The notes beneath the pieces were generated by a model. It did not search any database and was not told the origin of the DNA. It worked only from the letters and a program-made list of their open reading frames with translations. A program made the position numbers and the translations under genes. A stretch of DNA of 64,000 nucleotides from Epiperipatus broadwayi (taxonomy: Eukaryota; Onychophora; Udeonychophora; Euonychophora; Peripatidae), in contig JAQFVV010012545.1 in NCBI GenBank assembly GCA_028023455.1, positions 1,732,001-1,796,000 of the forward strand, read 5' to 3'. Positions within the stretch are counted from its first letter, which is position 1; every line of letters starts with the position of its first letter. Below are positions 1 through 12,964 of this stretch, piece after piece.

Positions 1-1816
1 ATTAGAAAAAAAAAACATTCGAATCCAAAATAAAAAATGTGTGACTAAAACTTTGGAATATAATATACGTCCAAAATATTTATCAAAATATTATCTACTA
101 ATTCAACCCCCCAAAACTTTTTAGAAAGCATTTTGTGAGTTAAAACAAAAGCAAAAAAGGTAAAATAAACAGAGATTATTTAAGTTATATACCATTTACA
201 AACATTTTTCTAAACAATTCTTTATAGTTACAAGAAATATTACAAAAACTATCAAATAAAAAAATAAATAAAAAAGCTAAATATTAATATATTGAGATAG
301 ATTGATATAATCTAACTTTATGATTTAAATATTAAACTAAAGAAATAATATGTAGTTTGCAAACAAAGCAGGATTGGATTTAACATCATAGTATCAAATA
401 AAAAGCCAGGTTCCAGAAAAAAAGAGAGAAAAGAGGATAATAATATTTTTTTTTATTTACCTATTTTTGATGTATGTGATATGCATTTTAAAAAAAAATT
501 GGAAAGCTTTTCATAAAACTTAAAAATGATTACAATGTTATCAGAGGTAATGTAAGATTTAATTTTGTATAATGAAGAATTAATTTCATGATTTCTGCAT
601 ATGAACGTTTTTTTTTTTTTAAATTAAATTATAAATCAAGATATAATGACCATAATGTAATTTTGTGGATATAAAATATAGAAATCTTTTTTTTTTTTTT
701 ACTTTCTCTTGTCTCATACTTTTAAATAAAAATAAAAAAACAACAACATTTTTTTCTTTTGCCTGAAAAAGGGAAGAAATTTTTATTTTTCATTTTTTTT
801 TGATTGGGAAAGCGTTGTAATAAAATAAATTTCTTTTCAAGCTCAAAATAAAGAAAATTAATTTCTTTGTTTCTGAAAACACAGAAACCACATAACACCT
901 TCAAATGTTGGTTTGGTTGACAACATGTAATCGAGGAAAGAGAATGCATTTCTTGCCAAACCAATAATGAAATAAAAACCTAGTTATATATTTTCCAAAT
1001 AAAACTACCATCATTCTTCTAATCAACTTAATCATTAGTGTCAATCCTATGAAGGATATAAATATTGCTTTGAGATATGAAACAACATGGAATTATATAA
1101 AGACAATTTAATTCAAAAAATTTTGGAAGACCCAAAAATAAGTATACCAAGTTCAAGGGGTGCTGACAACAGACTGATCTAGTACGACATTTATTCCACT
1201 ATTTAGAAAAAAAAAAAGTCTAAAGAAGTGATTTAAACAATCACAATTCAAACTAATTTTTGGGATGTGTGCACATAACATAAATACCTGAATCTTCGCA
1301 ACTTAATTGCAATAGTATTTTATCATGTCTCGTGTTGATTTTTATTTGCTTTCATAAGTACTTTTTGTTCTTTAATATTGTAAGATTTTTATCAATGCAT
1401 ATATTATCATGATTTTTTTCTTTATTAATTGAATTGTGGGAAATTGATGTATTCATTTTTTGTTGAAATTATAAATATTATAATGATATTTTTTTTTGTA
1501 CAAATAGATTGAGTTAATGACGGAACATGATATATGGTGTTGAGATTTTACCTTGTTTGTACTAACATCTGTCTTTTGATAACAAATTTTATTAATGCAA
1601 ACATTTTTAGTCTCCATACTTAATGTTTGGTTACTAAATCAGGCTATGATAATGAAAAATATAGCATTCATTGTTTAATGATAGTTCTCAGAAGCAATCC
1701 TCCATTAGGAGACAGCATTCATTGCTTCATTTTTACACATAATCATTGATTTTTTTCCCATTTGTTTGTACTGTAATTCAAATTTGCAAATGTTTGTTCA
1801 TCTGCATAATGAAATA
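1..1816. other. AT-rich non-coding DNA (downstream BLTP1 intron)
   Basis: No open frame resembles a known protein, and homopolymer A and T runs dominate. Because the exon at 3516-3699 is read on the minus strand, this stretch lies 3' of it and is best taken as the following intron. I see no splice-flanked open segment here. Confidence 0.5.
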
Positions 1817-2328
1817 GTTTCTTTCTTCTTTATAATCTAAAGCTGAGTGCACTTTCAGTGAAGTTTACTATAATCATAGCTCTCTTAAATTAATTATTGT
1901 AGCTGCTTTATTTATACTATTATTATTCATATTCCATTTGTTAGATAAATGCAAACTGTTTTCTCTTTTGTTTATTACGTTTCTATAGTTGGCAATAAAC
2001 TACACCTCCTTGATCTTTCTTTTTTTCTGTTATCATGTACCATACACACTAGATAAACTATTTGTAGGTCATTGCTATGATCAAATTGTTTTTCATGGTC
2101 CCAAAAATCAGACTTATATAGGTTGTTTTTAGAATGGCTATATTGAGCTGCACTAATCTGGTTGAGATTATTTAACAAATGGAATATTTAAATGGGTGAA
2201 TTTAAATAAAAATGCATGCATAATTACGGTATAAATAAAGCAGCAGCAATAATTAATTTAAGAGTTACGCTTATGATGAGCTTCACTGAAAGTACACTTA
2301 GCATTAGGTTATAAAGAAGAAAGAAATC
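1817..2328. repeat. Foldback (inverted-repeat) element, about 0.5 kb
   Basis: The left arm (about 1817-1948) and right arm (about 2164-2328) are imperfect reverse complements. Shared blocks include CTTTCTTCTTTATAA, CACTTTCAGTGAAG, CTTAAATTAATTATTG and CTGCTTTATTTATA, in the same order from outside to inside. About 215 bp of unrelated sequence forms the loop. No coding capacity is visible, so this is probably a non-autonomous foldback or MITE. I could not define a clear target-site duplication. Confidence 0.7.
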
Positions 2329-2506
2329 ACTGTGTTATGTTGGCCTTATGGAATAAAGTTTCTTAATTGAGTGCTCAGTAACAACCCAGAGTGTCTGAAA
2401 GTTGTTTCCAAACCAAAAGTTCCAAAATCCACCAATTTTCCATTTGTTATGAAAAGTGACACTTGATAGGATCACTCTGTGGTAGCAAACAGGGAAATAT
2501 ATATTG

Positions 2507-2546
2507 TTTCATTACAATATATATATATATATATTATAATGTTTGT
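2507..2546. repeat. (TA)n microsatellite with palindromic shoulders
   Basis: An (AT) tract is bounded by CATTACA on the left and TATAATG on the right, so the whole block is nearly self-complementary. The same shoulders (CGTTACA and TATAACG) border the (TA)n tracts at the ends of the 19102-21242 and 22239-25746 elements. It could be an unoccupied target of that kind or coincidence. Confidence 0.5.
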
Positions 2547-3515
2547 GAAGTTTTCAAAAAAAAGATAAAATTAAGATTAATGGTAATGAGTTAAAATACA
2601 CAATTATGAATACTTTAGTCAACTTATCAACGGATATGTGGAAATATAATGAATGAAATTAATCATGAAATTCAAAATTGGATGAAGTATTTTTATTAGA
2701 AATAATATCAAATACATACTACATACAGTGCCCCCAAAAAATGATTTTTAAAAATATATTCTATCTATGTTTATTTACAGATTTCAGACTTGGATATTTA
2801 TTAGAAGAATATTATGGAGAACTACAGCTTGTATAGAAAAATATAAAGAGATGTTTATTAGGATTAACAAGAGTAGTTCAGATACAAATCATATAAGTGA
2901 GAAAATAAATATATATCATTGAACAGTGCTAAAAGAACTAAAAGGCTGGAAGAGAGTTTACAATAGATGGGCAACTAAAACATTAAACTGAATCTGAAGA
3001 AAATTTGAAACTCATGTAGAGTGATAAAATAATTTAACTTCCTGAAAAGAATTAGAGAAGCAAAAGTATTAAATTGCATTTGCATGCACTGCTTACTAAA
3101 CATATTTTACTTCATTATATTATATATAATCCAAAGACAATAAGAATAAAAATATAATTAATCTATTACTTGAATATTATTCATCTTAACTTTAATACAG
3201 ATATACTATATATAATATGATAAATATTATTTATTTAGCACTCTGCATGGATTAGTACAGTGATAAAGACATGAACTCAAGCTAAAAAATATTACATTCT
3301 CTAGCTGAAAAAAGCAAAAAATAAATAAATAAAAATCTGCTTTCAACCTGCCACTTAAAAGCTCAAATGCCAAATAAACTTCCCAAGCAATTAATTATAT
3401 GATTATATATTTTTTTAATATTAATTTGATTGTGAATTTTGTCAAAAAATCACACTTTAAATAAAAATTATTATATGAATACAATTTAATGAACCAAAAA
3501 AATAATTGAACTTAC
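2547..3515. other. AT-rich intronic DNA
   Basis: No recognisable gene or repeat. The donor site of the BLTP1 exon (GTAAGT on the minus strand, plus positions 3515-3510) opens this intron, which continues past the left edge of the window. Confidence 0.45.
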
Positions 3516-3699
3516 AATACTTTGAAACCTTCATCATTAATTGAATCATCCTTCTGAGCATCATCATCATCTTCAATTTCTCTAAGTGGTCCCTGGTTAA
3601 AAGATTGTTCTAATTTATTGTACAAATCTGTTCTATTGTATATGTGGAATTCAAAGCCATTTAACTGGATAGAGAGTCGAGTATCCAAATGAGACATAT
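3516..3699 (-). CDS. BLTP1: Internal exon of BLTP1 (bridge-like lipid transfer protein, KIAA1109/tweek)
   Basis: Seen: a 184-nt open segment on the minus strand with a strong acceptor (TTTTATTTTTCAG, ending at 3700) and a consensus donor (GTAAGT). The exon starts and ends inside codons. It reads MSHLDTRLSIQLNGFEF, then HIYNRTDLYNKLEQSF, then an acidic tail with DDDD. Known: animal BLTP1 proteins carry a segment of the form DTRL...FEFHVYNRSDLY, roughly residues 120-150, just after the N-terminal membrane anchor and first repeating-beta-groove strands. BLTP1 is a giant rod-like protein that moves phospholipids between the ER and other membranes. The acidic stretch after the conserved block differs from the vertebrate GLEPT-type continuation that I recall. 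Inferred: the remaining exons lie outside the window, since I found neither the preceding exon (FRWW-type motif) on the minus strand up to 64000 nor the next one below 3516. The symbol rests on motif recognition only. Confidence 0.85.
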
Positions 3700-4797
3700 C
3701 TGAAAAATAAAATTCAATATTAAACAATAATAATGAAACTAAAGAAATATATTTTATATAAATTAATGTATATACAATACATATGTTCATATCTTTTACC
3801 TATGAAAATCTTCATTTTAATATATATATACAAAGAAATTATCAATCGAAAAATGCAATTACAATATACAAAACGAATAAGAATATACAAAATCATAAAA
3901 AAGTGTTAGACAACTCTTTAACATTAAAACATAAAAAATGATTAACTTCTAGACTTTTATTATATGTATGTTATTATATAAAAGAAATTTATAAAATTTG
4001 AAAATTCTTCTGCAGTAAATTTAATTATATAATTTCTTTAAAAATAATTTTAATTATGTTTTCGTTTTCAATCATTTTTGCACTATTAGTATATCTATCA
4101 TATAAAATAATGGATTCTCAGAGACTCATACATTTGTTATTTTTGTTTCTAGATTGTTTATAAAAACAACTTATTATATGACCCTATAAAAAATTAAAAA
4201 AAAAAAAAATCTTTCTAATACTTAGAATATGCTTAAAATTCAGGATCCCACATGCATTCTTTGATTTGCATCATATCTATGCCAACTGACTTCACATAAA
4301 CATTCCACATACCAACTAATAATAAATTTTCATGATATATATCTTCATATTTAAAATATAAACAAACTATTATTTATTAATGTTTGACATTTTGGTATAT
4401 AAATAATTTTATTTTTTAATTTCAGTTATTACAAGTGTTCTTTCAATATAGAGTATTTCTAGGATATATTTGTTTGGCATCAAAGAAATATGCATATATT
4501 TTGATTATGCGCAAACTTTATTCTATTTTAATTTCCAGCAATTTCTTGAATAGTTTTTTTATTTTTTAAATTATATATATACGATTGTAAATTTCTGCAT
4601 CATGAATATATAAACACCCCCCCCCCATAAGGTATGTGTTTTATTTCATTTGAAAATTCATGAATATGTAAATTTCCCCCCATTATAAAGTGTTTTATTT
4701 CAAAAATTCACCATAACTGATGATGAGAGAATTAGTTGAAATTAATAAAATTTTCATTCTTTTCTTGAATATCTTCGATATTTATTGAAAATATAAC
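3700..4797. other. AT-rich intronic DNA
   Basis: This is the intron immediately 5' of the BLTP1 exon in transcript orientation. It contains homopolymer tracts, including a C run near 4616-4626, and no open frame of interest. Confidence 0.45.
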
Positions 4798-5992
4798 AAA
4801 ATACTAATTGAAACATCACATGATCACTATTTCATATGCTTACACATGCTGTTGTTGAGTATCAAACTCTCCAAACAGTAGTATCAACAAGTGCAAGCTT
4901 TCATAATCAATGGATGCAGGAATGTTTGTGGATAAAATCCCTATCTAGTGCCTATTCATCCAACAACTCCACACTAATCTCTAGCTTGTGGCTTTTAACT
5001 GTGGGGAGTTTTGGAATTAAGCACATTGCATCAAGAACTTAGGATCTAATGCAGCCCTCCAGCAGCCATCTTTTACTTATTTGGTTAACTATAAAGCTAG
5101 GAGTCCAAGATGAAAACACTATAATGTTTCCAACAATTCATTTGCTTGTATAGTCATATAGATCTGAATTCAGTTCAGTATCTATACATTTTGGTGTCTT
5201 TGGTTTTTCAAAAACCAGTCATTACCCTATTGGCAGCACAGGTACAAACAATCAAAACATCACATGATCACCATTTCATATAATTACGCACACTATTATG
5301 AAGAGTACCAAACTCTCCATATAATAGTGCCACCAAGTATGAACCTTTGTAATCAATGAATGCAGGAAGGTTTGTACATAAAATACATATCTAGTGCCTA
5401 TTTATCTAACATTCCCAGACTAATTTCTAGCTTGTGGCTTTCATCAGTGAGGAGCCTTCAATTTGCAAGTCCTGCGTCATATCTTAGGATCTAATGCAAC
5501 CTTCCAGTAGCCACCTTTTACCTTCTTGCATCCATTGATTATGAAGGCTTGCACTTGTATGGAGAGATTGGTACTCTTATTAACAGCATGTGTAAGTATA
5601 TGAAATGGTGATCATGTGATGTTTTAATACCTGTCCTGCCCATAGGTTAATGGTGACTATGGTTTTTGAAAAGCCAAAGCCACCATGAGTTCAAATTTAA
5701 GTTTGGGTTAGAAACATTAAGATGTTTTCAAATTGGGCTCCTAGCTTTATAGTTAACTGAATAGGTAAAAGGTGGCTGCTGGAGGATTGCATTAGATCCT
5801 AAGATCTAGGTGCAGTGCTCTTAGGTCCCAAAATCCTCACTGATGAAAGCCATAGGCTAGAAACGAGTCAGGGGATGTGGGATGAGTATGCACTAGATAG
5901 AGATTTTATCTTCCTTCATCCATTGATTATGAAGGCTTGCACTTGGTGGCACTACTGTATGAAGAGTTTGATACTTTTAAAATACTAATTGA
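4798..5992. repeat. Nested foldback element block with 14-bp flanking direct repeats
   Basis: Outer arms are 4812 to about 5250 (plus) and about 5630-5978 (inverted). Shared landmarks are CATCACATGATCAC, GGATCTAATGCA, AGCAGCCA and ATCAATGGATGCAG. A second arm pair (about 5255-5522 plus, 5523-5628 inverted) sits inside. The block is bounded by the identical 14-mer AAAATACTAATTGA at 4798-4811 and 5979-5992, a candidate target-site duplication. The short frame at 4836-5042 lies inside an arm and is probably incidental. The same family occurs at 21411-21971. Confidence 0.75.
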
Positions 5993-6985
5993 TAAAAATG
6001 GTTTTAAATCTATGTCTAATGTCTTATTGTGACCTATTACCTTTTAATTTTTTATATTTGAAATTCAAAAAACCCCCCTCTCCCATCAATCCCCAATAAT
6101 TTTTTAGCATGTTGTATTGCAATGAATCAGAGAGCAGATGGTGAATGATATTTCATACTGACCTTGTACATTTTTTTTCTGTGAATGATACAAATCTCTT
6201 ATTTTAAAATTATTTTCTAAGATGTCTTTCTAGTAAAAAAAAAGAAAAACTCATATAATTTCTAAACTTGTTACTCTATAAAAAGAAAAACTATGTAAGA
6301 TAGTCATGCTATATTGTTACCCAAGATGAACTGAAGTGTCAAATGACTTTGAAGAACTGGAAAATCCAAAAAAAAAAAAAATGAAACAACAATCATGAGA
6401 CTTTGGGCTTGTAAATTCTATAGCAAAGCTAAAGAAAAATTAAAAAATATATTAAAATTTGAGTCACCTTAAACATATTACATATGTAAAAGATATTCCT
6501 TGTGAACTATTTTCTCAACAAGCTTTGTTCAGGGCTAATTTTTTTTGCCTTCTTAGAAGAAAGTTGTAACAATAAACTGAAAATTTAATGAAATTCAGGT
6601 GGATAGAGCATGTTCTGTAAATTAAAATTATTATTCTGTTTGTTGTTTTGTACAAGAATCCCTTAACTCTCATTTTCTTGATATGTCTATGAGAGTTTTA
6701 TCAATTGTCCAATACTTTTTCATTCTTTTTACATCACTTATGCACTTGCCACAATGCTTTTTATTAATTTGTCTGACAATTTTGCTTGTTCAGCAATCTT
6801 CTTCAGAACTTTTTTCTATTTCTTCACTTATTTACAATTAAAAATTGTCCAACCACAAAAAAGTTCAATTTTTTAGAATTTATTTTATATTTTTATTGTT
6901 TCACAGATCAGTTCCAGTTCAAAGTTGCAGTCAACACACTTTATTATAGACTATGAATATATTAAAGTAAAAGATTTTAATTTAA
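5993..6985. other. AT-rich intronic or intergenic DNA
   Basis: No feature recognised apart from homopolymer tracts and one short C-rich patch near 6070. Confidence 0.4.
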
Positions 6986-9459
6986 CTATTGAAACAGACA
7001 GATCGAAGAACCGATCTTCGTTTCATGTGTTTTAGGTACGGTAATTCGAACCACTATCTGCCCGCAGTGAGATTTGTCTATTTTCAGTCATAATAAAAAA
7101 ATTAGTTATATATTTTATGTTTTGTAAATCAATAGGTAAGATTCCGTATATAAATGTCACAAACCATGAGATAATATTCGTGTGTGCGTGGTTTGTGGAT
7201 TTATATCAATTTAATTTAAAGTTTATTGCGGGCGTATTTGTTTGAATTTTAGTTTTTTTAAAATTGTACAAAGTCGTTTAAAAATACTGATCAAAAGTCA
7301 CATTCCTTTGATCAGTGTTTTTAATTAAAATCTAAATTACACAAATGTACAGAGTAATTAAATTGTATTCGAAATTAGATAAGAAATGTAGATTTGTAAT
7401 TACTGTGTCAATTTAAAAATTGCGTATCAAAGTAAAAGAACAATGGGAATGGATAATTAATGTGTATGGTCAAGCTGGATGGCTGGAAGCTAGAGAAAGT
7501 AGGAGGAGCTTAAACACAAAACCCAGGCGGAAAGGTCAATCGTGGCCATCTTAGAGAAAAACTTATTCTAACTTTTGACGTGGTTGAGAGAAGTAGTCTT
7601 AAGACAGCACTGCAGCTGCTAGAGTAATTCCTAGAACTTTGTTAAGAAGCTCACCTGTAAACCGCAATGTTGATGGGCTAAGTGACAGGAGCTGATCTCT
7701 GTCCTGCCAAATTGAATCTTCGTGCCGCTGACTGATCATGTTGTTTGTGCTTCATAGTTTCCAGCTTCCAATCTCCAAATTGACAATGCCTTGCAAATAA
7801 CTTTCAAAATGCGCGCCTACGTTCGTCGGAAATATCAATCGGGAAAAGCCAAGCCGGATGAAGAAAGAAGAGTAACTGTGTTACACGAACTTTTAACTTT
7901 CTCCCGAGTTTAATGTGATCAATCAAATAAATTACATGTAAGTTTTTATGTCGTTTATAATGCTATTGTTTAACCTGTCAGTAAATTTTCTTTTCTTTTA
8001 ATCCTCCGCTCTAGTCTTTAGAAATAAGTTATAAAAATTGTAATTAAGAGTAATAATAATTCAAATGAATGCATTTATATTTTTTTTGTGTTGCGTATTC
8101 CATAAACAAACGATGCCAATAGTAATATTTCCCAACTCTGTGTAAAACTAGTGTACAATAATGATCAAGTTATTTTAAAAGTAAATTTCGTTTCCTGAAT
8201 TAAATATTCTTTTATATTTCGAGTTGGTAAATGTTAAATCTTTTTTATTCTAGTTTAAGTTGTCATATAATTGCAATCTAAGGTTCAATGCAAAATATAT
8301 ATATATATTGATTTTAAAGTGTTATATTAATGTCATGTATGATATGAGAAATAACTCACTGTATAATTTAATACTATCGCTATCGCCTGTCAACCTGGAG
8401 GGCCAAGGGTTTCAGAGTAAATTTAATTAATTATTGTTCTCGCGGTCAGTTTAATTCCGCTATATTTTATTGGGATAAGGATCTCAGCCTGTGGCGTAGA
8501 AATAGACGAATAGATCCAGGTTTTGTATAATTTCTTTTAAAAATCCACTTCAAGTACTCGTCCTTGATGTCTGTGGCAATGCCTTCCCTTCGCTGAAGTT
8601 AGCGTCTCGCCATTCTACCATTGGGGATTGAAAGCAGTTTCTTTCCCAGGTAATCTCTTGGATCACCGGGTTCGAAATGATCCCGGCTGGTTGTCGTGTC
8701 CCGGAGCTACTTGGGGGCATTAAGCCTTGTCAAAGTACAAGCCGCCCGGTATTCCGTTAATGCACCGCAAGTGATTACTGTAGGGCTCTTGAATTAGGCA
8801 ACCACCAGTACATCCATCTTCCATGCCGTATTTATATAAAACCACCTCCAACTGTCCATCTACGTAACGGCTCGAGGCTATCCGAATAAAATAAGTTAAT
8901 AAAACCCTTTTTGATAAATATCTTTTCAATGCTTAAATACTCTGATTCTCTTAGCCACCCGTCAATCATTTAACTACACAGCTATTGGCATGAGTTTGTT
9001 CACGAGATAAAATGATTGTTAAAGACTAGTAGCTAAATACAAGAGGATTCATGGAAGTTTTACCGTACTGTTGAACGTTATATTTATATGCTTTCTAATT
9101 TCCTTATTAAACACTTTATTTAATCTAATTTTTGTGTCCTCCACCTTATTACTCTCTAAGTCTAGGTAGTCACTTACTGTGTGTATTGGCAACTTAAATA
9201 TATACATTACATGAAGGACCGTTCCAATATCTAGAGTATAATAAATATATCTATCATTAACTGTAAGAATTAGTCTATGTTCTGAGCTGAGCTAGAAAAG
9301 GGATAACCCCATGCTGTTGTAAAGTCATCATCGGTTAGTCATACCGGGGTTTGGGTTTGAATTCAGTTGGCGTTTTGGAATTTATTCTTAAGCGTAGGCT
9401 GGGTTTGAACTCGGGTACTGTGTATGATTAAGCGTGGTGGATTTATACCGGTACACTAT
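6986..9459 (+). mobile_element. 2.47-kb solo-LTR-like insertion (left copy of inverted pair)
   Basis: The element spans 6990-9455, starts TGAAAC and ends GGTACA, and is flanked by CTAT at 6986-6989 and 9456-9459. Its first bases can form a hairpin: outer stem TGAAAC/GTTTCA, inner stem AGATCG/CGATCT. A near-identical reverse-complement copy lies at 40493-42964. There is no pol or gag. GC content and CpG frequency are visibly higher than in the surroundings. The TG..CA ends and 4-bp duplication match the LTRs of the gag-bearing element at 47844-53383, so I infer a solo LTR; no internal region proves it. Orientation is inferred from the hairpin end. Confidence 0.75.
7809..7913 (+). other. 34-codon open frame conserved between the two inverted LTR-like copies
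   Basis: It starts MRAYVRRKYQSGKAKPDEER and ends at TAA. The inverted copy (minus strand, around 42050-42155) keeps the frame with only two or three replacements and no stop. The two copies are so alike that conservation may only reflect youth. No protein family recognised. Confidence 0.3.
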
Positions 9460-10531
9460 TATGATTTCATTTTCTTTTTTTTTTTCCAGTTTGAAAAAAA
9501 CTATGTAAATATATAAATTGTTGTTTATAAAGATGATATATATATACAGTATATGTATTTTTTTTTTTTAATTATTTTGGAAATTTGGACTTTAAAAAAA
9601 AAAAAAGTTTTTCTTTTATCGAGTTTTATAAATTGTTTTAAATAGATGCTTTTTTTAACAATTTTATTTTTAATAAACTGATATAGATATAGTATATTTT
9701 TCATAAGTGTGTCCTTTATAACTGAATTATTTATGGCAGACAAAAATCATTAGTACATTAAACCTATAATTTACAGAATATTTTTTATGAATTTGAGGAG
9801 ATTAATACCAGCTAATAGGTTTAGTTTACATTTCTTCCATAAATAAGTTTAAGCAAGTTATCTCAATATCTTAAAAAAAAAAAACCCAACAATAAGCTAA
9901 AAAAAAATATTTTTTTTTTGCCGAAGTGTAAATTATTGTTATTCTGTTAATAATTCAGTACAATTTAGAAATTTATTGTGAGAAAAAAACCTTAAGATAT
10001 ACAAATGATATTCTCAAGGATTAAGGTATACTATATTCAGGATAATTGAAAAAAATGTCAAAAGATACTCATAAGTATTTCAATTATTATAAAGCTTGAA
10101 TCTTTCTAGATTATGCGAATAGTCATACTTAAAAATGAAGTAAAAGCTATAGTTAAAACATGCTATTGTAAAATTTGACAGCTTTCAGAATGGCATAGGA
10201 ATTAAAGCTATATATTATCACATTATTTAATTAATGTGACTACTGAATATAATAATAATAAGCCACATTGAAAGAAGGTAAATATGAATTAAAAATCAGT
10301 AAAAAGAAACAAACTTTTATAGATTTATAATATTGTACTTATTAGGAAAAAAAATACAATGCAATAAGATAGGATTACAGCTAAATATATATATATAAAT
10401 GTGACAATAGAAAAGCAGATGATGTTAAAATTGATGAAAAAAACATAAAAAGATTTTGATAACTTTTGTTCTCTTTGATTTAATCATCAATAATATTCAT
10501 AAAGTAAGAGTTTCATTGCAGATTGATATAC
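9460..10531. other. AT-rich non-coding DNA
   Basis: Long A and T runs near 9475-9610 and 9870-9920. No gene or defined repeat recognised. Confidence 0.4.
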
Positions 10532-10758
10532 AGAATATTTAAAAACAAGTATCAAATAATCTCACATGTTAAGAAATTTTCAGCTATGCCCTCTGTGAAA
10601 TAAATGTTTAGAGCCTATAGCCTGTTTTGAGATGCAAACTCTGAATGTTTATTTCACAAAGGGTTTAGTTGAAAATTCATTAATGTCTGAGGTAATTTGA
10701 TAATTGATATTTATTTCAGATAGTGATCTACACTAGAAATATTTAAAAACAAAGATCA
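10532..10758. repeat. Small foldback MITE with direct-repeat flanks
   Basis: Arms 10551 to about 10620 and about 10630-10701 are imperfect reverse complements sharing GTGAAATAAA and GAAAATT blocks. Flanks at 10532-10554 and 10735-10758 are direct copies of an AGAATATTTAAAAACAA-type sequence. Together this looks like a short palindromic element with a long target duplication, or a duplicated hairpin. Confidence 0.55.
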
Positions 10759-10882
10759 GAGTCATTCAATTTATGATATGCAATATAAAAGTTAGATAAT
10801 GAAAAAAAAAGATGGAAAAAATACTGATGTTATTTGAATTTTAATGTTGGTAAAAACTTTAGAAATAACATAAACAACAAAA

Positions 10883-11140
10883 AATTGAATGTGTTTGAAG
10901 CACAAATGACCAAGATGAAAATGTCTTATTTTGATCATATTATGAGATGATCTAATTCATTAACAAATGCATATTGTTTGAAAAAGTTGAAGAAAAAAAA
11001 AAGGATAATTAGACATAATATGGATAGACTCCATCTTTAAAATAATGAATAGAGAAATCTGAATGCAAAAATGACAAGTCATTCTGAAATAGAACTTGTA
11101 TGATAATCAGAGTTGACATTATCTTGACACATAATAATAC
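10883..11140 (+). pseudogene. LINE 3' end remnant (RTE/BovB-like ORF2 C-terminus)
   Basis: A broken plus-strand reading contains MKMSYFDHIMR, then SNSLTNAYCLKKLKKKK, then MDRLHL. It follows the order of the C-terminal tail of AP-endonuclease LINE ORF2 proteins (FGHIMRRSxSLEK, then basic RGR, then RWxD). Several stops and frameshifts are present. Only the 3' end is visible, as expected of a 5'-truncated insertion. The clade assignment is from memory. Confidence 0.5.
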
Positions 11141-12964
11141 TTTTTTAATTTTTGTTTTGCTTATATTAAAAAAATCATTCTACTAATACTAACAGTGTTG
11201 TTGAAATTAATTGTTTACAGTTTCAACTATCTTCAGGAGTTCTAAAATACAAATGCATTCTTATTTTTAATGTATAACTGTATATATATTGAAATGTATA
11301 ATGTATTATTCCTTTCAATAATAATATTAAAAAATTCAAGCAATTAAACTGTGTGCAAATCAATCAATTTGCATTATAAAATAAAAATGGAATGAGTTGT
11401 CTAAAAATAAAAGAAAGTAAAATTTATATAAATCAACTTCTCTTTTCTTATTCAAATTGGATTCTTACTTTGTTCAAACCCATCAGACTTTCACTATGTT
11501 TAGTGAATAAAAAATATGAACACCGCCAGCCACTAATCTAACCTGGAAAACTCGACATTTTACTTCAAATAATTCCGGTGAAAAATTGAAAAACAATGCT
11601 TATTTCAAATGGCAGAGTTGGAGTTTATGAAAGCATATAATGGTTCCACATTTATGAAAGCATATAATGGTTCCACATGAATTGTTTTAATATTGTCAGA
11701 AGGAAGAAATAAATTACAGTTATATTATTTTATAAGTTTTATACTTAAAACAACTGATTGAACTTCATCTTAACTATTTTGAGTTTGTAATTTAGCTTGC
11801 CAGTTTTTTTAAAGAAAAAAAGTTTTGCTCTGTTATTATATATGTCGACATTTTGTAAAGAATTTTTCATTTAATATCTAAAATACCTGTTGACCAAAAT
11901 GTTATTTTGTAGAAATTATCAATAGTGAAAAAAATTGTGATATATCATATAAGAACATTATGTTAACATTTTGTAAGAACTTTCTGTAATACATGTTAAG
12001 CATACATTATTTTGTATAAATTGTCAGTTTAAAAGGAAAGAAAAAAAATAATGATAATGTAAATTGTAATATTCGCACATAAATTGTTCAGGAGTTATAT
12101 AATTATAGTTAATGATGTAATTGTATCCATCGGATTCATTCACTTGTAGTTAACCTTATATTTGATTACTGCGAATTAGATTTTGTGTGGGTGAATTTAT
12201 AATGTATATATGTACTTGTTTGTTCACTATCAAACAATTTACATATATCTGTATCCATATGGCAGAATACATTCCTATCTAAAATTTTCATAAATTAGAG
12301 ATCAGTCTCTGAATGAGCCATCCCTGTATAAGTTATAGTTTTATTGAATGAGGATTAGGATCTAGAAAGAAAATTGTGTACAAGATCCGTGTACATGTTT
12401 TTTTGGTTACATCAAAAGATTACAAAGTTATCAGTGGATTGATATGAATGTTAACAGATGTAGTAAGTCTAATACATGATCCATGTTGCAGTTTTAATAT
12501 TCAAGTACCAAACAAAAGTATAAACTATATCCAATTATATGACTGAAATTTTTTTTTGTCATAATCTATTCATTTTATCATTTTCTTCTGTTGAGGAATT
12601 TTAAATGGTTCTTTGCAACTGTTGTGGTCTTTGTGTTAATAAAACAGACACTTATGCATTATTAATAAGTTTCCATTCTTCATGATGATTGTTACTACAA
12701 ATATACGATCCCTTCTATTAAATTTAATTCTCTCCATTTGAACTATTTGAATAATTCCAAATATCCTTATTTATCAATCATTTCAATCATTTACAACATA
12801 TTTCTAAAAAAATATATAATAAAAAACACAGATATCAATAATTCTGTGAATATCCAAAATAAAGCGATTGAATTATAAACTTGAAGAATCAATATTTATG
12901 CATTCTTACTGAAATAAGTTTATATCTGGTAATTAATAAATATACTCGCAGAAAAGTTAGTTTT
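11141..12964. other. AT-rich non-coding DNA with one 27-bp tandem duplication
   Basis: The 27-mer beginning TTTATGAAAGCATATAATGG is present twice in tandem at 11624-11650 and 11651-11677 without a mismatch. No genes recognised in the rest. Confidence 0.5.

Noticed and set aside
3240-3290. Third copy of the SINE-like fragment (CAGTGATAAAG)
   Set aside because: Only about 11 bp match; too weak.
9340-9430. tRNA gene or Pol III B box (GGTTTGAACTC) in the LTR
   Set aside because: No A box or cloverleaf partner strands could be found.
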